Virus record (IMG/VR): IMGVR_UViG_3300010401_000072
Coordinates: 1-28,894 of that record
Length of the DNA stretch: 28,894 bases
Reading direction: 5' to 3' (one strand)
Source of the DNA: a virus
Shown here: piece by piece, positions 1 through 7,845 of the stretch
How positions within the stretch are numbered: the stretch's first letter is position 1
Layout: each line of letters begins with the position of its first letter
The notes under the pieces: model-generated
Database searches by the model: none
What the model saw: only the letters and a program-made list of their open reading frames with translations
Told to the model about the DNA's origin: nothing
Made by a program: the position numbers and the translations under genes

Positions 1-1
1 A

Positions 2-70
2 GAAGTAATAGCATTAGTTATTTATATAGTAGCAGATACGGAAGATCATTTAAATAAACATTCTAAATAA
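2..70 (+). CDS. C-terminal end of an unidentified protein (partial)
   Basis: The window opens inside a reading frame whose last 22 codons are visible, ending in TAA at 68-70. The stop shares its last base with the ATG of the next gene, the tight packing seen throughout the window. The visible residues (ending LNKHSK) are too few to assign a family. Confidence 0.55.
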   Translation, partial: EVIALVIYIVADTEDHLNKHSK

Positions 71-264
71 TGAAAAGGTTTTACATAATATATAATGATG
101 ACACCTCTGTAATACAGGGAACAATAGATTGTGATGAAGAAACATTTAAAAGAAGATTTATTCTTCCTTTAGGGAAAGATGTATATTCCTATCAATTAAG
201 GGATGTACAAGAACCTCCAAAGGAAGAATTGACATTAGAGACATTAAACCAAATAACATTATGA
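70..264 (+). CDS. small hypothetical protein
   Basis: A 64-residue soluble protein of unknown function. It has no signal peptide or membrane segment. The N-terminal half looks like a short beta-alpha unit (MKRFYIIYNDDTSVIQG then an acidic helix), and the C-terminus is acidic. Its ATG overlaps the stop of the preceding gene and its own TGA overlaps the next ATG, so it belongs to an operon of small genes running to 5408. I do not recognise a family. Confidence 0.6.
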   Translation: MKRFYIIYNDDTSVIQGTIDCDEETFKRRFILPLGKDVYSYQLRDVQEPPKEELTLETLNQITL

Positions 265-590
265 AAATAGGTATTATTATAACTTTATTAGTTATATCCT
301 TAATTGAATATACAATAATAGGTACATCAGGAAATGTAGACGAAATCAAAAGAAGAGCACCTTTAGAATGTCCGTATAGAGGTTGGAAAATATTAAGATA
401 TGAAGGTTATCAATATGATTCTTGGGGAAGACATGGAGGAGTAGTATGGTATCACGTAGCAAATATAGATAATCCTAATATTCAATATAGGGTAGCTATT
501 GCTCTATGGAATGATGAGTTACAATATTATTACGGAAAACCTGAACAATTAAGCAGAGTGGAAATAGATATTAAAAATTCCCCAAAATGA
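261..590 (+). CDS. hypothetical membrane-anchored or exported protein
   Basis: A 109-residue protein that starts with a strongly hydrophobic segment (about residues 3-22, IGIIITLLVISLIEYTIIG), consistent with a signal anchor or uncleaved signal peptide. The rest is rich in Tyr and Trp (DSWGRHGGVVWYHVANID, YYYGKPEQ) and looks like a compact beta fold on the outer side of the inner membrane. Start and stop both overlap the neighbours by 4 bases. No known family is recognised. The membrane anchor suggests a role at the envelope, which is inference only. Confidence 0.6.
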   Translation: MKIGIIITLLVISLIEYTIIGTSGNVDEIKRRAPLECPYRGWKILRYEGYQYDSWGRHGGVVWYHVANIDNPNIQYRVAIALWNDELQYYYGKPEQLSRVEIDIKNSPK

Positions 591-757
591 ATAAAATAAT
601 AAATTTCATCAATAGAACAAGACATCAAATATATTTAGCCTTTATAATGCTTAGAAATAGATATAAAAAGGTTAAATTCCATATATACATACATTGCGGT
701 ATGTTCTATGGCTGGTTTGAAGTGGAAAAACAATATAAAAAACTAAAATATGCTTAA
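587..757 (+). CDS. small basic hypothetical protein
   Basis: A 56-residue reading frame beginning with an ATG that overlaps the previous TGA and ending in TAA at 755-757. It is basic and aromatic (LRNRYKKVKFHIYIH, then CGMFYGWFEVEKQYKK). Support comes from the unbroken overlaps on both sides; without it the 590-750 interval would be an unusual gap in a packed operon. Function unknown. Confidence 0.5.
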   Translation: MNKIINFINRTRHQIYLAFIMLRNRYKKVKFHIYIHCGMFYGWFEVEKQYKKLKYA

Positions 758-905
758 AATATCATTTTATCTACTATTAACATTAATATTTATATATACA
801 GATATATGGATATTCAATCATATAAACGTATGGGTGTCTATAGGAACTCTCATATTTGCATTTTTTACAATCTTATTAATAAATAACCAAAAAACAAAAC
901 AATGA
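750..905 (+). CDS. small two-helix membrane protein
   Basis: A 51-residue frame that starts inside the end of the previous gene and ends with a TGA overlapping the ATG of the lipoprotein gene. It has two hydrophobic stretches, about residues 3-16 (KISFYLLLTLIFIY) and 29-44 (VSIGTLIFAFFTILLI), joined by a short polar turn, so it is probably a double-spanning inner-membrane protein. It lies directly upstream of an SPFH-type lipoprotein, so a shared envelope role is possible but unproven. Confidence 0.5.
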   Translation: MLKISFYLLLTLIFIYTDIWIFNHINVWVSIGTLIFAFFTILLINNQKTKQ

Positions 906-1681
906 AAAACTTATTATTCTTATTATTCTCGATCATTTTATTTTCCTGTGAACGAGTGGCTCCTAATTATTATGGAGTTTTAATGGAAAGTTATGGTAAA
1001 AACGGTAAATCAGACTATTCTCGACAGCAAGGTAAAGTAAATACAATGGGTCCAGGTACAGAATTATTTCAAGTACCAGCATTTGAACAACGTGGAAAAT
1101 TTAATGATGAAGGATTAGAGCTAAAAGCAGCAGATAATACGAAATTTACAGCACATCCCTTATATTCTTATAAAGTTATAGAAACAAGCGCTGTAGATGT
1201 AGTATTTCAGAATGCTAGATTGGGGGCAGGAAATGAATTTATGAGAAATCTAGAAGATAATATCTTAGAACCTCATATTTACGATCTTATTAAAGAACAA
1301 TCTCGCAAATATCCTACAGATACATTAATGGCAACTGGGGGATCATTAAAATTTGAACATAGATGTGAAGCTATAATTAAAGAAGCTTTTGATAAGGCAG
1401 GATTGGAATTAATTACTTTCAGTGCTAATCTTGAATTCAGTGAAAAGGTTACATCTAAAATTGATAATAGAAACGAAGTAAATACTAATATTTCTGTTTT
1501 AGATCAACAAATTCTTGAACAAAGAAAGAGAAATGAATTAGAAGCCCTAAAAACGGAGCAGAATTTAATAAAAAGCAGAGGTATCACCCCTAGTCTATTA
1601 CAATTAGAATTCATAGAAAAATGGGATGGTCATACACCTTTATATGGAAATATTCCTATTACATTAATGAAACAACCTTAA
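902..1681 (+). CDS. SPFH/band-7 (prohibitin-like) lipoprotein
   Basis: A 259-residue protein with a lipoprotein signal: a hydrophobic N-terminus followed by a lipobox ending in Cys16 (ILFSC), so it is probably lipid-anchored. Residues about 20-190 read as an SPFH/band-7 domain: a Tyr-Gly-Val start, the MGPGTELFQVP turn, an 'LELKAADNTKFTAHPLYSY' strand pair and the long helical region beginning 'KEQSRKYPTD'. The tail is an alpha-helical Glu/Lys/Gln-rich stretch (about 195-230) typical of SPFH oligomerisation. Cellular SPFH proteins (prohibitin, stomatin, HflK/C) form membrane rings and control proteases. A phage copy may tune the host envelope or HflB activity or take part in superinfection control; the role is inference, the family assignment fairly firm. 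Confidence 0.75.
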   Translation: MKNLLFLLFSIILFSCERVAPNYYGVLMESYGKNGKSDYSRQQGKVNTMGPGTELFQVPAFEQRGKFNDEGLELKAADNTKFTAHPLYSYKVIETSAVDVVFQNARLGAGNEFMRNLEDNILEPHIYDLIKEQSRKYPTDTLMATGGSLKFEHRCEAIIKEAFDKAGLELITFSANLEFSEKVTSKIDNRNEVNTNISVLDQQILEQRKRNELEALKTEQNLIKSRGITPSLLQLEFIEKWDGHTPLYGNIPITLMKQP

Positions 1682-1685
1682 TAAA

Positions 1686-2195
1686 ATGGCAACAAAACCA
1701 AAGAAAACAGCAGCTAAAAAAGCTTTAAAAAAGAAGCTTACAAAATCACAAATGCGTGTAGCTGTAGCAAAAGATGCTTTAAAACAGATAGAATTAGAGA
1801 AATACAAAGCTTGCTCAGGAGTTTATGTAGATTATGAATTAGAAGATAGAATTCATGAATCAGAACCTAATAGTCAAGTACAAGATATTATTAAAAAATA
1901 TACAAAACCTTGTGAGGTGTGTGCTCGTGGAGCCTTATTATTAAGTTCTATACGTAAATTTAATGATGTAACTGTTTCCAAATATAAAAAGAAATGGGAA
2001 TCTAAATCTAAACAGATATTCTCCAAACAAACTTTAAGTCTAGCTGAAATAGCATTTGAAGAATGGACTAAACTAAATCTTACTTCAATTGAAATATCAG
2101 CAAATCTATTTGGGCGTAAATATGATAATGACGAAGATAGATTAAAAGCAATTCTAGAAAACATTGTAGCCAATAAAGGTGAATTTAAGCCATAA
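1686..2195 (+). CDS. hypothetical protein with Lys-rich N-terminus
   Basis: A 169-residue soluble protein. Residues 1-20 are extremely Lys/Ala-rich (KPKKTAAKKALKKKLTKSQ) and look disordered and nucleic-acid-friendly. The rest is mostly helical with a Cys pair (KPCEVCARGALLL) that could bind metal together with an earlier Cys (KACSGVY). The C-terminus has a conserved-looking 'NLFGRKYDNDEDRLKAI' helix. The ATG lies 5 bases after the lipoprotein stop. I know of no function; the basic tail suggests DNA or RNA contact. Confidence 0.6.
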   Translation: MATKPKKTAAKKALKKKLTKSQMRVAVAKDALKQIELEKYKACSGVYVDYELEDRIHESEPNSQVQDIIKKYTKPCEVCARGALLLSSIRKFNDVTVSKYKKKWESKSKQIFSKQTLSLAEIAFEEWTKLNLTSIEISANLFGRKYDNDEDRLKAILENIVANKGEFKP

Positions 2196-2196
2196 T

Positions 2197-2361
2197 ATGA
2201 AAACCACTAAAAAAGTACACAAAAGAAGCAAGAAAGTCTTAGCTAGGGTTCCTGAGAGGACTTTCCATGTAAGAGAACTTATTGTTGAAGAAAGCTATCC
2301 AGGAGGTCCTAAGACTAAAATTGAAAGAGTTTATGCTGTAGACGACTTCTGTAGCCACTAA
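2197..2361 (+). CDS. small basic hypothetical protein
   Basis: A 54-residue protein. The first ATG after the previous stop (2197) is chosen; a longer frame from 2179 would use a weaker start inside the upstream gene. The N-terminal third is very basic (KTTKKVHKRSKKV); the rest could form a small beta hairpin (ERTFHVRELIVEE then KTKIERVYAVDDF). It sits two bases before the large modular protein. Function unknown. Confidence 0.5.
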   Translation: MKTTKKVHKRSKKVLARVPERTFHVRELIVEESYPGGPKTKIERVYAVDDFCSH

Positions 2362-2363
2362 TC

Positions 2364-5300
2364 ATGGAAACTATAATAGATGACTTTTTAGATGAGTTTA
2401 AAGATTGGTTAGGATATGGAAGAAAACCCATAAAAAGAATAAAAACTATGGAAATAAATGATTTAGCCATTGGAAAATGGTATGAAACCGTTCCTAATGG
2501 ATATATGAAACCTTTAGTTCTTAAACATAATTGTTTAACTGCCGATAGTATATATCATGGAAGATTTATAGAAAAAAGTAATGTAGAGAACAATGATTGG
2601 TGGAAAACAGCTGTACTACTAACAGATTTAGAGGAAATTCAACAATTTTTACCAGAGAATCACGTAGATAATAAGAAGTCTAAAGAAGTAGAACTTGTTG
2701 TAGGACAATGGATAGAATTCAACAGTTATCAATCTAATGGAAGTAAAAATATAATAAAGATAAAGCAGATTCATGAGAATGGTGATATAAGTGGAAATCC
2801 TTGGTTACATCAAACTTACATGAATGGTTCTGGTACTTGGACAAAAGCTAATATGTTTAACATAAAATCTGCTTCTATGAAGGAGGTATATGAATATTTC
2901 CCTGAAGAACGTCCTAAAGAACAATCTATTGAATTTCCAAAAGATGGAAAATGTACTACATTAGACCAAAGACTATTAAAATATCTAGTAGCTAGACCAT
3001 ATACAAAAGTAGTGGGAAATGAGAAAAGAGAATCTGCTATAGGAGTTGCATGGAATTCAGGAAGTCATTGGTTTTATTTAGGTAGTTCTGAAAAACCTGA
3101 ATATACATTAGCTCAATTAGAACCTTTCTTAAAAGACATTCCTATGGATAAACCAAAGGAATTAACATCTCTTCCTGAGAAATGGTGTATTAGAGCATTA
3201 AATAATGAGCAATTTTCTATTATTAAGCCTTATTTTCAAAAATTGAAATCTCACTATAAGGATTATATTGTATCTAGTCCAAATAATGGATGGAGTAATA
3301 GAGAAATTGATAATTATACTATAAACATAGATGTTTTTCTCAGAGATGGATACATAGAACTGACATTAGATCAGTTCCGTAAATGGGTGTTAAAAGAAGA
3401 AATTAAACAAGAAATTCCCATGAAAGAAGAATATTGGATAATTATTAGTAATGGAGAGGGAATGCATTCTGATGATAAGGGTAAATTAGTTATAAAGCTG
3501 GAAAATAAACCTTCTGGTAATATTTCTCATAATTATTATCCTAGTGGCTATTATTTCAAATTTCTAGATGATGTGGAGTATTCTACTAGAGAAGGTTCTG
3601 ATTTATATGGAAATTGTGGCGTAAGGATGATTAGGAAAGCCACTCCAGAGGAAATAGAGAAACTTCTATATATCAAGAAAGAAGAGAATCTTGTAGGGAG
3701 ATATTTGAAAGCCTTAAAAGATAGACCTCAGTCAATAAGAACTATGAAAAAAGGGGACTTTCTACTAATTACTATATGGTATCCCTCAAATACAGGAACT
3801 GGTGAATTTCAAGGAAAGAAATGGTCATGGGATTTACCATATGAAGATACGTGGGAACTTATGCCACAAGGTTTCATTCCTCCTATAAATCTAGAAAAAC
3901 AAGAACAGGGATTTATTATTGGAGACATCATAACGGATGAAGAAGTATTCTTTGAATATAAAGGATTAGGTACATTAAGTTCTTTATCTACTAGTGGATT
4001 TAGAATAAGTACTTCTGTTTGGACTCGTGAAAATCAATTTTCTTTTAAAAAAGAGAAGTTGAGGAAATGTACAGAAGAAGAAACTAGATGGTATAACAAA
4101 TGTAAAGAAGCTAGTAAATTCATTCCTAAGGAAGAAGCTTTGAAATCTGAGAAAATTGTAGAAACATATAATGTAGGAGACTGGGTGGTAATTTCTAAAT
4201 GGCCTGGAATATGGACTCCCTTAGCGGGAGGAGAATATCCAGCAGATGCTAAATATCCTCTTACTGTTCAAATCAAAAAGATTCAGGATGGAAAAGACTA
4301 TAAAGCTATGTTTGATGGAAAATATGGACACTGTCTAACAGATTTAATCAAACAGAATGCTATTCGTAAGGCTTCTCTTAATGAAATCCCTGTACAAAAT
4401 ACACCAATTATGAGTAAATTTAAAATAGGTGATGAAGTAGAGCTGGTACATAGTAACTATTTTACTGATTATGATGGAATACCTAGGGATAAAATTAGAC
4501 ATGGAAGTCAACCTAGAGTAGGAGATAAGGGAAAAATAGTAGAATTTTATGATAAATATTATATTGTAGATTTACCTAATTCTAAATTGGGATATGAAGA
4601 ATCTTCTTTAAAACTTGTAAATACGTCTTCTGTTATTCCTGAATATGTAGAATGTTTGTCATGGGCTGGATATTCTCATAAAGCTGGTAAAATATATAAA
4701 GTTACCAATGAATTCATTGATTGTGAAAAAGAAGGAAGTCCTACTAAATGGGAAAATTCTAATAATTGGAGAGTTAGTACATATTCTGCATATATGGCTC
4801 AACAAGAGATTCTAAACAAAGGAAGTATTTTGGAAGAAGCCAGAAAGAAATATCCCATAGGAACTAAATTTATTTGTGTTCATCTTAGACAAGAGAAAAT
4901 AGTAAATGAGTATATTGATAATTATCTCTCTTTTGGATGTATTAGGAGTAATGGGGGAGGTTCTTGTTTATATGATAAAAACATAGGGTGGGCTATAATA
5001 GTAGAAACTCCTGCATTTAATCAAAAAGAACTCCTTTTACAAGAAGCCAAACTTAAATATCCTCCTGGTACTAAATTTGAATCACCAAGTGGAGATATAT
5101 TCACTGTATCGGACAAAAAAGATCCATATATAAATGATTTTGCTCCTAATATTATATGGAATGGTGATGGTTTAGGTAGAATTTATAATGAAGGAAAATG
5201 GAGTAGAATACTAGAATCTCCAAAATATGTAGCAGGAATAGATCCTTATGAAGGAGCAAAGGTATTTCCATATAGAATGGAAGAAAGCCATCCTATTAAT

Positions 5301-5408
5301 GTAGAACTTCTCAGTCCAAGAAAAGAGGCAAAAATTGACACCTCTGTAAATAAAGTCAGTTCAGTGAAAACAGAACTTTTAAAACGTAGTAAAGTAGTGT
5401 ATTTTTAA
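2364..5408 (+). CDS. large modular beta-repeat protein
   Basis: A 1014-residue protein with no signal peptide or membrane segment. It is a chain of roughly ten divergent units of 60-100 residues. Each opens with a 'GxW/GD..' strand (IGKWYETVPNG, VGQWIEFNSYQ, VGDWVVISKWPG, IGDEVELVHSN, IGTKFICVHL, PGTKFESPSG), continues with charged beta strands and Trp/Tyr-rich turns, and often closes with an acidic helix beginning '(K)A(T/S)xEE' (RKATPEEIEKL, RKCTEEETRW, RKASLNEIP). The pattern suggests tandem small SH3- or Tudor-like barrels. I cannot assign a function: multivalent binding to nucleic acid, protein or cell-surface ligand are all possible. It ends the first operon. ATG 2364 fits the spacing; ATG 2448 is an alternative. 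Confidence 0.6.
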   Translation: METIIDDFLDEFKDWLGYGRKPIKRIKTMEINDLAIGKWYETVPNGYMKPLVLKHNCLTADSIYHGRFIEKSNVENNDWWKTAVLLTDLEEIQQFLPENHVDNKKSKEVELVVGQWIEFNSYQSNGSKNIIKIKQIHENGDISGNPWLHQTYMNGSGTWTKANMFNIKSASMKEVYEYFPEERPKEQSIEFPKDGKCTTLDQRLLKYLVARPYTKVVGNEKRESAIGVAWNSGSHWFYLGSSEKPEYTLAQLEPFLKDIPMDKPKELTSLPEKWCIRALNNEQFSIIKPYFQKLKSHYKDYIVSSPNNGWSNREIDNYTINIDVFLRDGYIELTLDQFRKWVLKEEIKQEIPMKEEYWIIISNGEGMHSDDKGKLVIKLENKPSGNISHNYYPSGYYFKFLDDVEYSTREGSDLYGNCGVRMIRKATPEEIEKLLYIKKEENLVGRYLKALKDRPQSIRTMKKGDFLLITIWYPSNTGTGEFQGKKWSWDLPYEDTWELMPQGFIPPINLEKQEQGFIIGDIITDEEVFFEYKGLGTLSSLSTSGFRISTSVWTRENQFSFKKEKLRKCTEEETRWYNKCKEASKFIPKEEALKSEKIVETYNVGDWVVISKWPGIWTPLAGGEYPADAKYPLTVQIKKIQDGKDYKAMFDGKYGHCLTDLIKQNAIRKASLNEIPVQNTPIMSKFKIGDEVELVHSNYFTDYDGIPRDKIRHGSQPRVGDKGKIVEFYDKYYIVDLPNSKLGYEESSLKLVNTSSVIPEYVECLSWAGYSHKAGKIYKVTNEFIDCEKEGSPTKWENSNNWRVSTYSAYMAQQEILNKGSILEEARKKYPIGTKFICVHLRQEKIVNEYIDNYLSFGCIRSNGGGSCLYDKNIGWAIIVETPAFNQKELLLQEAKLKYPPGTKFESPSGDIFTVSDKKDPYINDFAPNIIWNGDGLGRIYNEGKWSRILESPKYVAGIDPYEGAKVFPYRMEESHPINVELLSPRKEAKIDTSVNKVSSVKTELLKRSKVVYF

Positions 5409-5446
5409 TCAAATTTTAACAATTAACAATTTAAACAAAAACAATT

Positions 5447-5803
5447 ATGAACACAGTAAAATCATTCGTAAAACAATTCGTAGCAGTTATCAAGGGAGAC
5501 GATGCTGAAGCACAAGCTCAAAAAGTGCTTCGTCAAGCAGATAGTGCTCTAAAGAGTCAAATCGCCTCTTTAACAGGTGATACCATCACTTTTGAAGATA
5601 ATGTGATAGCAGCTAAAGAAAGGCAAGTATTGGCTTCTGTAAACAATGGAAAGCCTATTACTAGCCGTGAGACTTATGTACAAGGTCTTCTTTATGCTAA
5701 AAATGATGTAACTTCAGCTGAAGAAGCGTTGGATAAGCATTTGGAGAAAATTGCTTTCCTAGAGGCTCAATTGAAAGCATTAGGAGAAGAAGAAACTGCT
5801 TAG
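5447..5803 (+). CDS. helical hypothetical protein, monocistronic
   Basis: A 118-residue, mostly helical, Ala/Gln/Lys/Glu-rich protein with no membrane segment. The C-terminal third (about 82-115, from 'VTSAEEALDKHLEKI' on) looks like a coiled coil. The body contains 'EDNVIAAKERQVLASVNNG', resembling small structural or scaffold-like phage proteins, but no family is recognised. It is preceded by a 38-base A-rich leader and followed at once by a strong intrinsic terminator, and its codons are less AT-biased than its neighbours. Together these hint at a separately controlled, possibly abundant product. No clear promoter was found before it. Confidence 0.65.
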   Translation: MNTVKSFVKQFVAVIKGDDAEAQAQKVLRQADSALKSQIASLTGDTITFEDNVIAAKERQVLASVNNGKPITSRETYVQGLLYAKNDVTSAEEALDKHLEKIAFLEAQLKALGEEETA

Positions 5804-5811
5804 TATTTATT

Positions 5812-5839
5812 AAAAGGGAGAAAAATTTCTCCCTTTTTT
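5812..5839 (+). terminator. intrinsic terminator
   Basis: A near-perfect inverted repeat, AAAAGGGAGAAA (5812-5823) against TTTCTCCCTTTT (5826-5837), runs directly into a T tract. It lies 8 bases after the stop of the 118-residue gene and before the next promoter, so it cleanly separates two transcription units. Confidence 0.85.
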
Positions 5840-5860
5840 CATTTAAATTTAAACAAAAAA

Positions 5861-5892
5861 TTTGTAATTCTCAAATATTCATGTTACATTTG
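5861..5892 (+). promoter_or_regulatory. Bacteroidota-type promoter for homing endonuclease
   Basis: TTTG at 5861-5864 (-33 element), exactly 20 bases, then TACATTTG at 5885-5892 (-7 element, consensus TAnnTTTG). Transcription would begin a few bases after 5892, giving a leader of about 10-14 bases before the ATG at 5910. It follows directly after a terminator. Confidence 0.8.
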
Positions 5893-5909
5893 TGCAATAA
5901 TAGCACATA

Positions 5910-6605
5910 ATGGAAACAAAACCTCATTTTAATAGAAAATATTCACTAAATGAATGTTATTTTGAAAATATTGATTCTGAAGACAAAGCTTATTTCTTAG
6001 GATTGTTATATGCTGATGGGAGCTTAAATCCTAATAACTCTACTATTAGAATTATGTTACAAGAAAGAGATATTGATATTTTAAAGAAATTTCAATCTTG
6101 TATAAATTCCAATAGACCAATGAGATATATTATTACTCCTAAATCTCATCAACAAAATTGTTATAGTGTAGATACATCTAGTGGAAAAATGATGATTGAT
6201 TTACAAAAACAAGGATGTTTTATTAATAAGACTTATATATTGAAATTTCCAACAGAGGGACAAGTGCCTAATAATTTGATTCACCACTTCATTAGAGGAT
6301 ATTTTGATGGGGATGGATGTATAAATTTACATACTAAATCATCAACATTCAGTATAATAGGAACTTTAGATTTCCTAATAGAATTACAAAAAATTATAAT
6401 TAGAGAATGCGGACTAAATTTTACAAAAATACCTCCCAAGCATAAGACTAATAATATTATTTGTTATCTGAGGTATTCAGGAAATGTATCAAATTTTAAA
6501 ATTAGAGAATTTTTATATAAAGATGCTACAATTTATCTACAAAGAAAGAAAGACAAATTTGATAAAATTGTACCAAAAAAGAAAGTAAGACAATCTAATT
6601 GCTAG
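5910..6605 (+). CDS. LAGLIDADG-family homing endonuclease
   Basis: A 231-residue site-specific DNA endonuclease with both LAGLIDADG helices: YFLGLLYADGS at about 28-38 and FIRGYFDGDGC at about 127-137, each with the acidic metal-binding residue. The C-terminus carries the family's basic tail (FLYKDATIYLQRKKDKFDK). It lacks the N-terminal helix-turn-helix region of its relative at 21006, with which it shares the second motif region (KFPTE.QVP.NLI.HFIRGYFDGDG). It stands free between genes with its own promoter and has no intron or intein context that I can see. Presumed role: selfish spread by cutting endonuclease-free copies of the locus. Confidence 0.85.
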   Translation: METKPHFNRKYSLNECYFENIDSEDKAYFLGLLYADGSLNPNNSTIRIMLQERDIDILKKFQSCINSNRPMRYIITPKSHQQNCYSVDTSSGKMMIDLQKQGCFINKTYILKFPTEGQVPNNLIHHFIRGYFDGDGCINLHTKSSTFSIIGTLDFLIELQKIIIRECGLNFTKIPPKHKTNNIICYLRYSGNVSNFKIREFLYKDATIYLQRKKDKFDKIVPKKKVRQSNC

Positions 6606-6626
6606 TGCTTAGAAAGATGAACTAGA

Positions 6627-6659
6627 TACATAAAGGCTTAATTAAACTGACTTTATGTA
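6627..6659 (+). other. 9-bp stem-loop after homing endonuclease
   Basis: TACATAAAG (6627-6635) is perfectly complementary to CTTTATGTA (6651-6659), with a 15-base loop. No T tract follows, so it is not a standard terminator. It lies 22 bases after the endonuclease stop and 5 bases before a second, longer inverted repeat. Confidence 0.5.
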
Positions 6660-6663
6660 AATT

Positions 6664-6753
6664 AAGAGACAAAGGGGCTATATTCACCGTGTAAAGTGGA
6701 ACAAGATTTACGCTACTTGGAAATTTCAAAAATTCCTTGTACCTTTGTCTCTT
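6664..6753 (+). repeat. 12-bp inverted repeat enclosing two hairpins, overlapping a promoter
   Basis: AAGAGACAAAGG (6664-6675) is the exact reverse complement of CCTTTGTCTCTT (6742-6753). Inside lie a 7-bp hairpin with one G-T pair (6689-6695 with 6707-6713) and a short GGAA/TTCC hairpin (6719-6722 with 6733-6736). The right arm contains most of the -7 element of the endolysin promoter and its start region. It could be a paired operator flanking the promoter or a structured RNA in read-through transcripts from the endonuclease gene. Confidence 0.55.
6716..6747 (+). promoter_or_regulatory. Bacteroidota-type promoter for the lysis unit
   Basis: CTTG at 6716-6719 (3 of 4 bases of the -33 element), 20 bases, then an exact -7 element TACCTTTG at 6740-6747. 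The predicted start near 6752 leaves a leader of about 27 bases with an A-rich stretch before ATG 6779. The unit it would drive ends at the terminator at 9291-9319. Confidence 0.65.
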
Positions 6754-6778
6754 TCTTATTTTTAAACTTAATAAAATT

Positions 6779-7414
6779 ATGAAGAAATTATGTATTATTT
6801 TATTGTTATTATTTGCATATTTTCCTGCAAAAGAAGCTCCTGTAGAGAATAATCATGTAAAATTAGTAAAAAAGGCTGATTTCAAGCAATCTTTCAAATA
6901 TATTTTGTCTTTGGAAGGTTGGTATGCAAATGTTGAACATGATAAAGGAAAAGAGACATATGCGGGTATAAGTCGATTTTACTATCCTTTTTGGCAAGGC
7001 TGGCAATATTTAGACAAATATAAATGGCAACATGGAGGTAAAATAGCGTGGAATACACATATTCCTGATAAAATGCTAGATTTTTATGTACAGGACTTCT
7101 ATTTGGACATTTGGGTGAAGGAAAAATGGTATGATTTAAATGACCAAAAGGTAACAAATCACACCATAGATTTGCGTATAAATGGAACTCCAGGGGTAAG
7201 AATTATAAAAAGAACATTAAATGACTTAGGATGGAAACTAAATGTTAACAATAATATGGATAGTCTAACCATTTCATACATCAATAAATCGAATAAATAC
7301 GTATATTTGCGTAAATTAAAGCAGAGAAGAGAGGTTTTTTATTATAACATTGTAAAAAGAGACTCTACACAGAAGAAATTTCTGTCAAATTGGCTTTCAA
7401 GATCCTCAATTTAA
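6779..7414 (+). CDS. endolysin, GH108-type lysozyme with peptidoglycan-binding end
   Basis: A 211-residue cell-wall hydrolase. After a hydrophobic signal or signal-anchor (about residues 2-16) comes the GH108 catalytic signature: SLEGWYANVEHDKG with catalytic Glu46, then ETYAGISRFYYP. The C-terminal part has the PG_binding_3 pattern (GTPGVRIIKRTLNDLGW, then a Tyr-rich helix and the closing FLSNWLSR). It should cleave the glycan strand of host peptidoglycan at lysis. ATG 6779 is preferred because the frame upstream of it overlaps the promoter and would need a TTG start. The secretion signal implies export without a classical holin, or a holin among the small neighbours. Confidence 0.85.
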   Translation: MKKLCIILLLLFAYFPAKEAPVENNHVKLVKKADFKQSFKYILSLEGWYANVEHDKGKETYAGISRFYYPFWQGWQYLDKYKWQHGGKIAWNTHIPDKMLDFYVQDFYLDIWVKEKWYDLNDQKVTNHTIDLRINGTPGVRIIKRTLNDLGWKLNVNNNMDSLTISYINKSNKYVYLRKLKQRREVFYYNIVKRDSTQKKFLSNWLSRSSI

Positions 7415-7420
7415 ACCACT

Positions 7421-7648
7421 ATGAATGAACTAGAAAAACAAATATTAGAACTTATAGAGGATAATTTTAGTTGCAAATGTAGTGATTTGACATGCAACGC
7501 AAAGGGAACTACTCACAAAGCATCTATAGCTATTTCCAAGTTCTTCCTTGAGGAAATAAAAGAGGCGTACAATGAAGGATATGGATCGGGAGCAAATAGA
7601 AAAGCTATCACATCCGATGACTACCTAAAATCAAAATATAAAATTTAA
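7421..7648 (+). CDS. small hypothetical protein with Cys cluster
   Basis: A 75-residue protein starting 6 bases after the endolysin gene. It has a short Cys cluster (CKCSDLTC, about residues 18-25) that could bind a metal ion, followed by a helical region (ASIAISKFFLEEIKEAYNEG) and a Gly-rich turn. No family recognised; position in the lysis unit is the only functional hint. Confidence 0.55.
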   Translation: MNELEKQILELIEDNFSCKCSDLTCNAKGTTHKASIAISKFFLEEIKEAYNEGYGSGANRKAITSDDYLKSKYKI

Positions 7649-7652
7649 GACA

Positions 7653-7844
7653 ATGGAATTTAGCAAGCCTGATTCAAGTTATAATCCAATCTACATGGAA
7701 AAGGTAAAAAGAAAGGATTTTATAAAAAGTATTGCCAGAAAGCATTTCGATAAAATTGGAATAGCATGGGATAGTAAATATGCCCAAACTACAATTAATG
7801 CAATGATTGAACTGGATAACTTTAATCACCATCAAGAGAGATAA
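7653..7844 (+). CDS. small hypothetical protein
   Basis: A 63-residue basic protein, four bases after the preceding stop. It is predicted mainly helical (RKDFIKSIARKHFDKIGIAW) and has no membrane segment or known motif. Its spacing and orientation place it in the endolysin transcription unit. Confidence 0.55.
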   Translation: MEFSKPDSSYNPIYMEKVKRKDFIKSIARKHFDKIGIAWDSKYAQTTINAMIELDNFNHHQER

Positions 7845-7845
7845 T

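Noticed and set aside
6664-6753. tRNA-like cloverleaf
   Set aside because: The closing stem is 12 bp rather than 7, the central loop has 11 bases and no T-loop consensus is present, so it is not a tRNA.
5910-6780. Group I intron around the first LAGLIDADG gene
   Set aside because: Neighbouring genes are complete on both sides and no recognisable P3/P7 core was found, so the endonuclease appears free-standing.
7302-7309. TATATTTG inside the endolysin gene as a promoter
   Set aside because: No TTTG lies 19-21 bases upstream. Several other TAnnTTTG matches within coding regions were rejected for the same reason.
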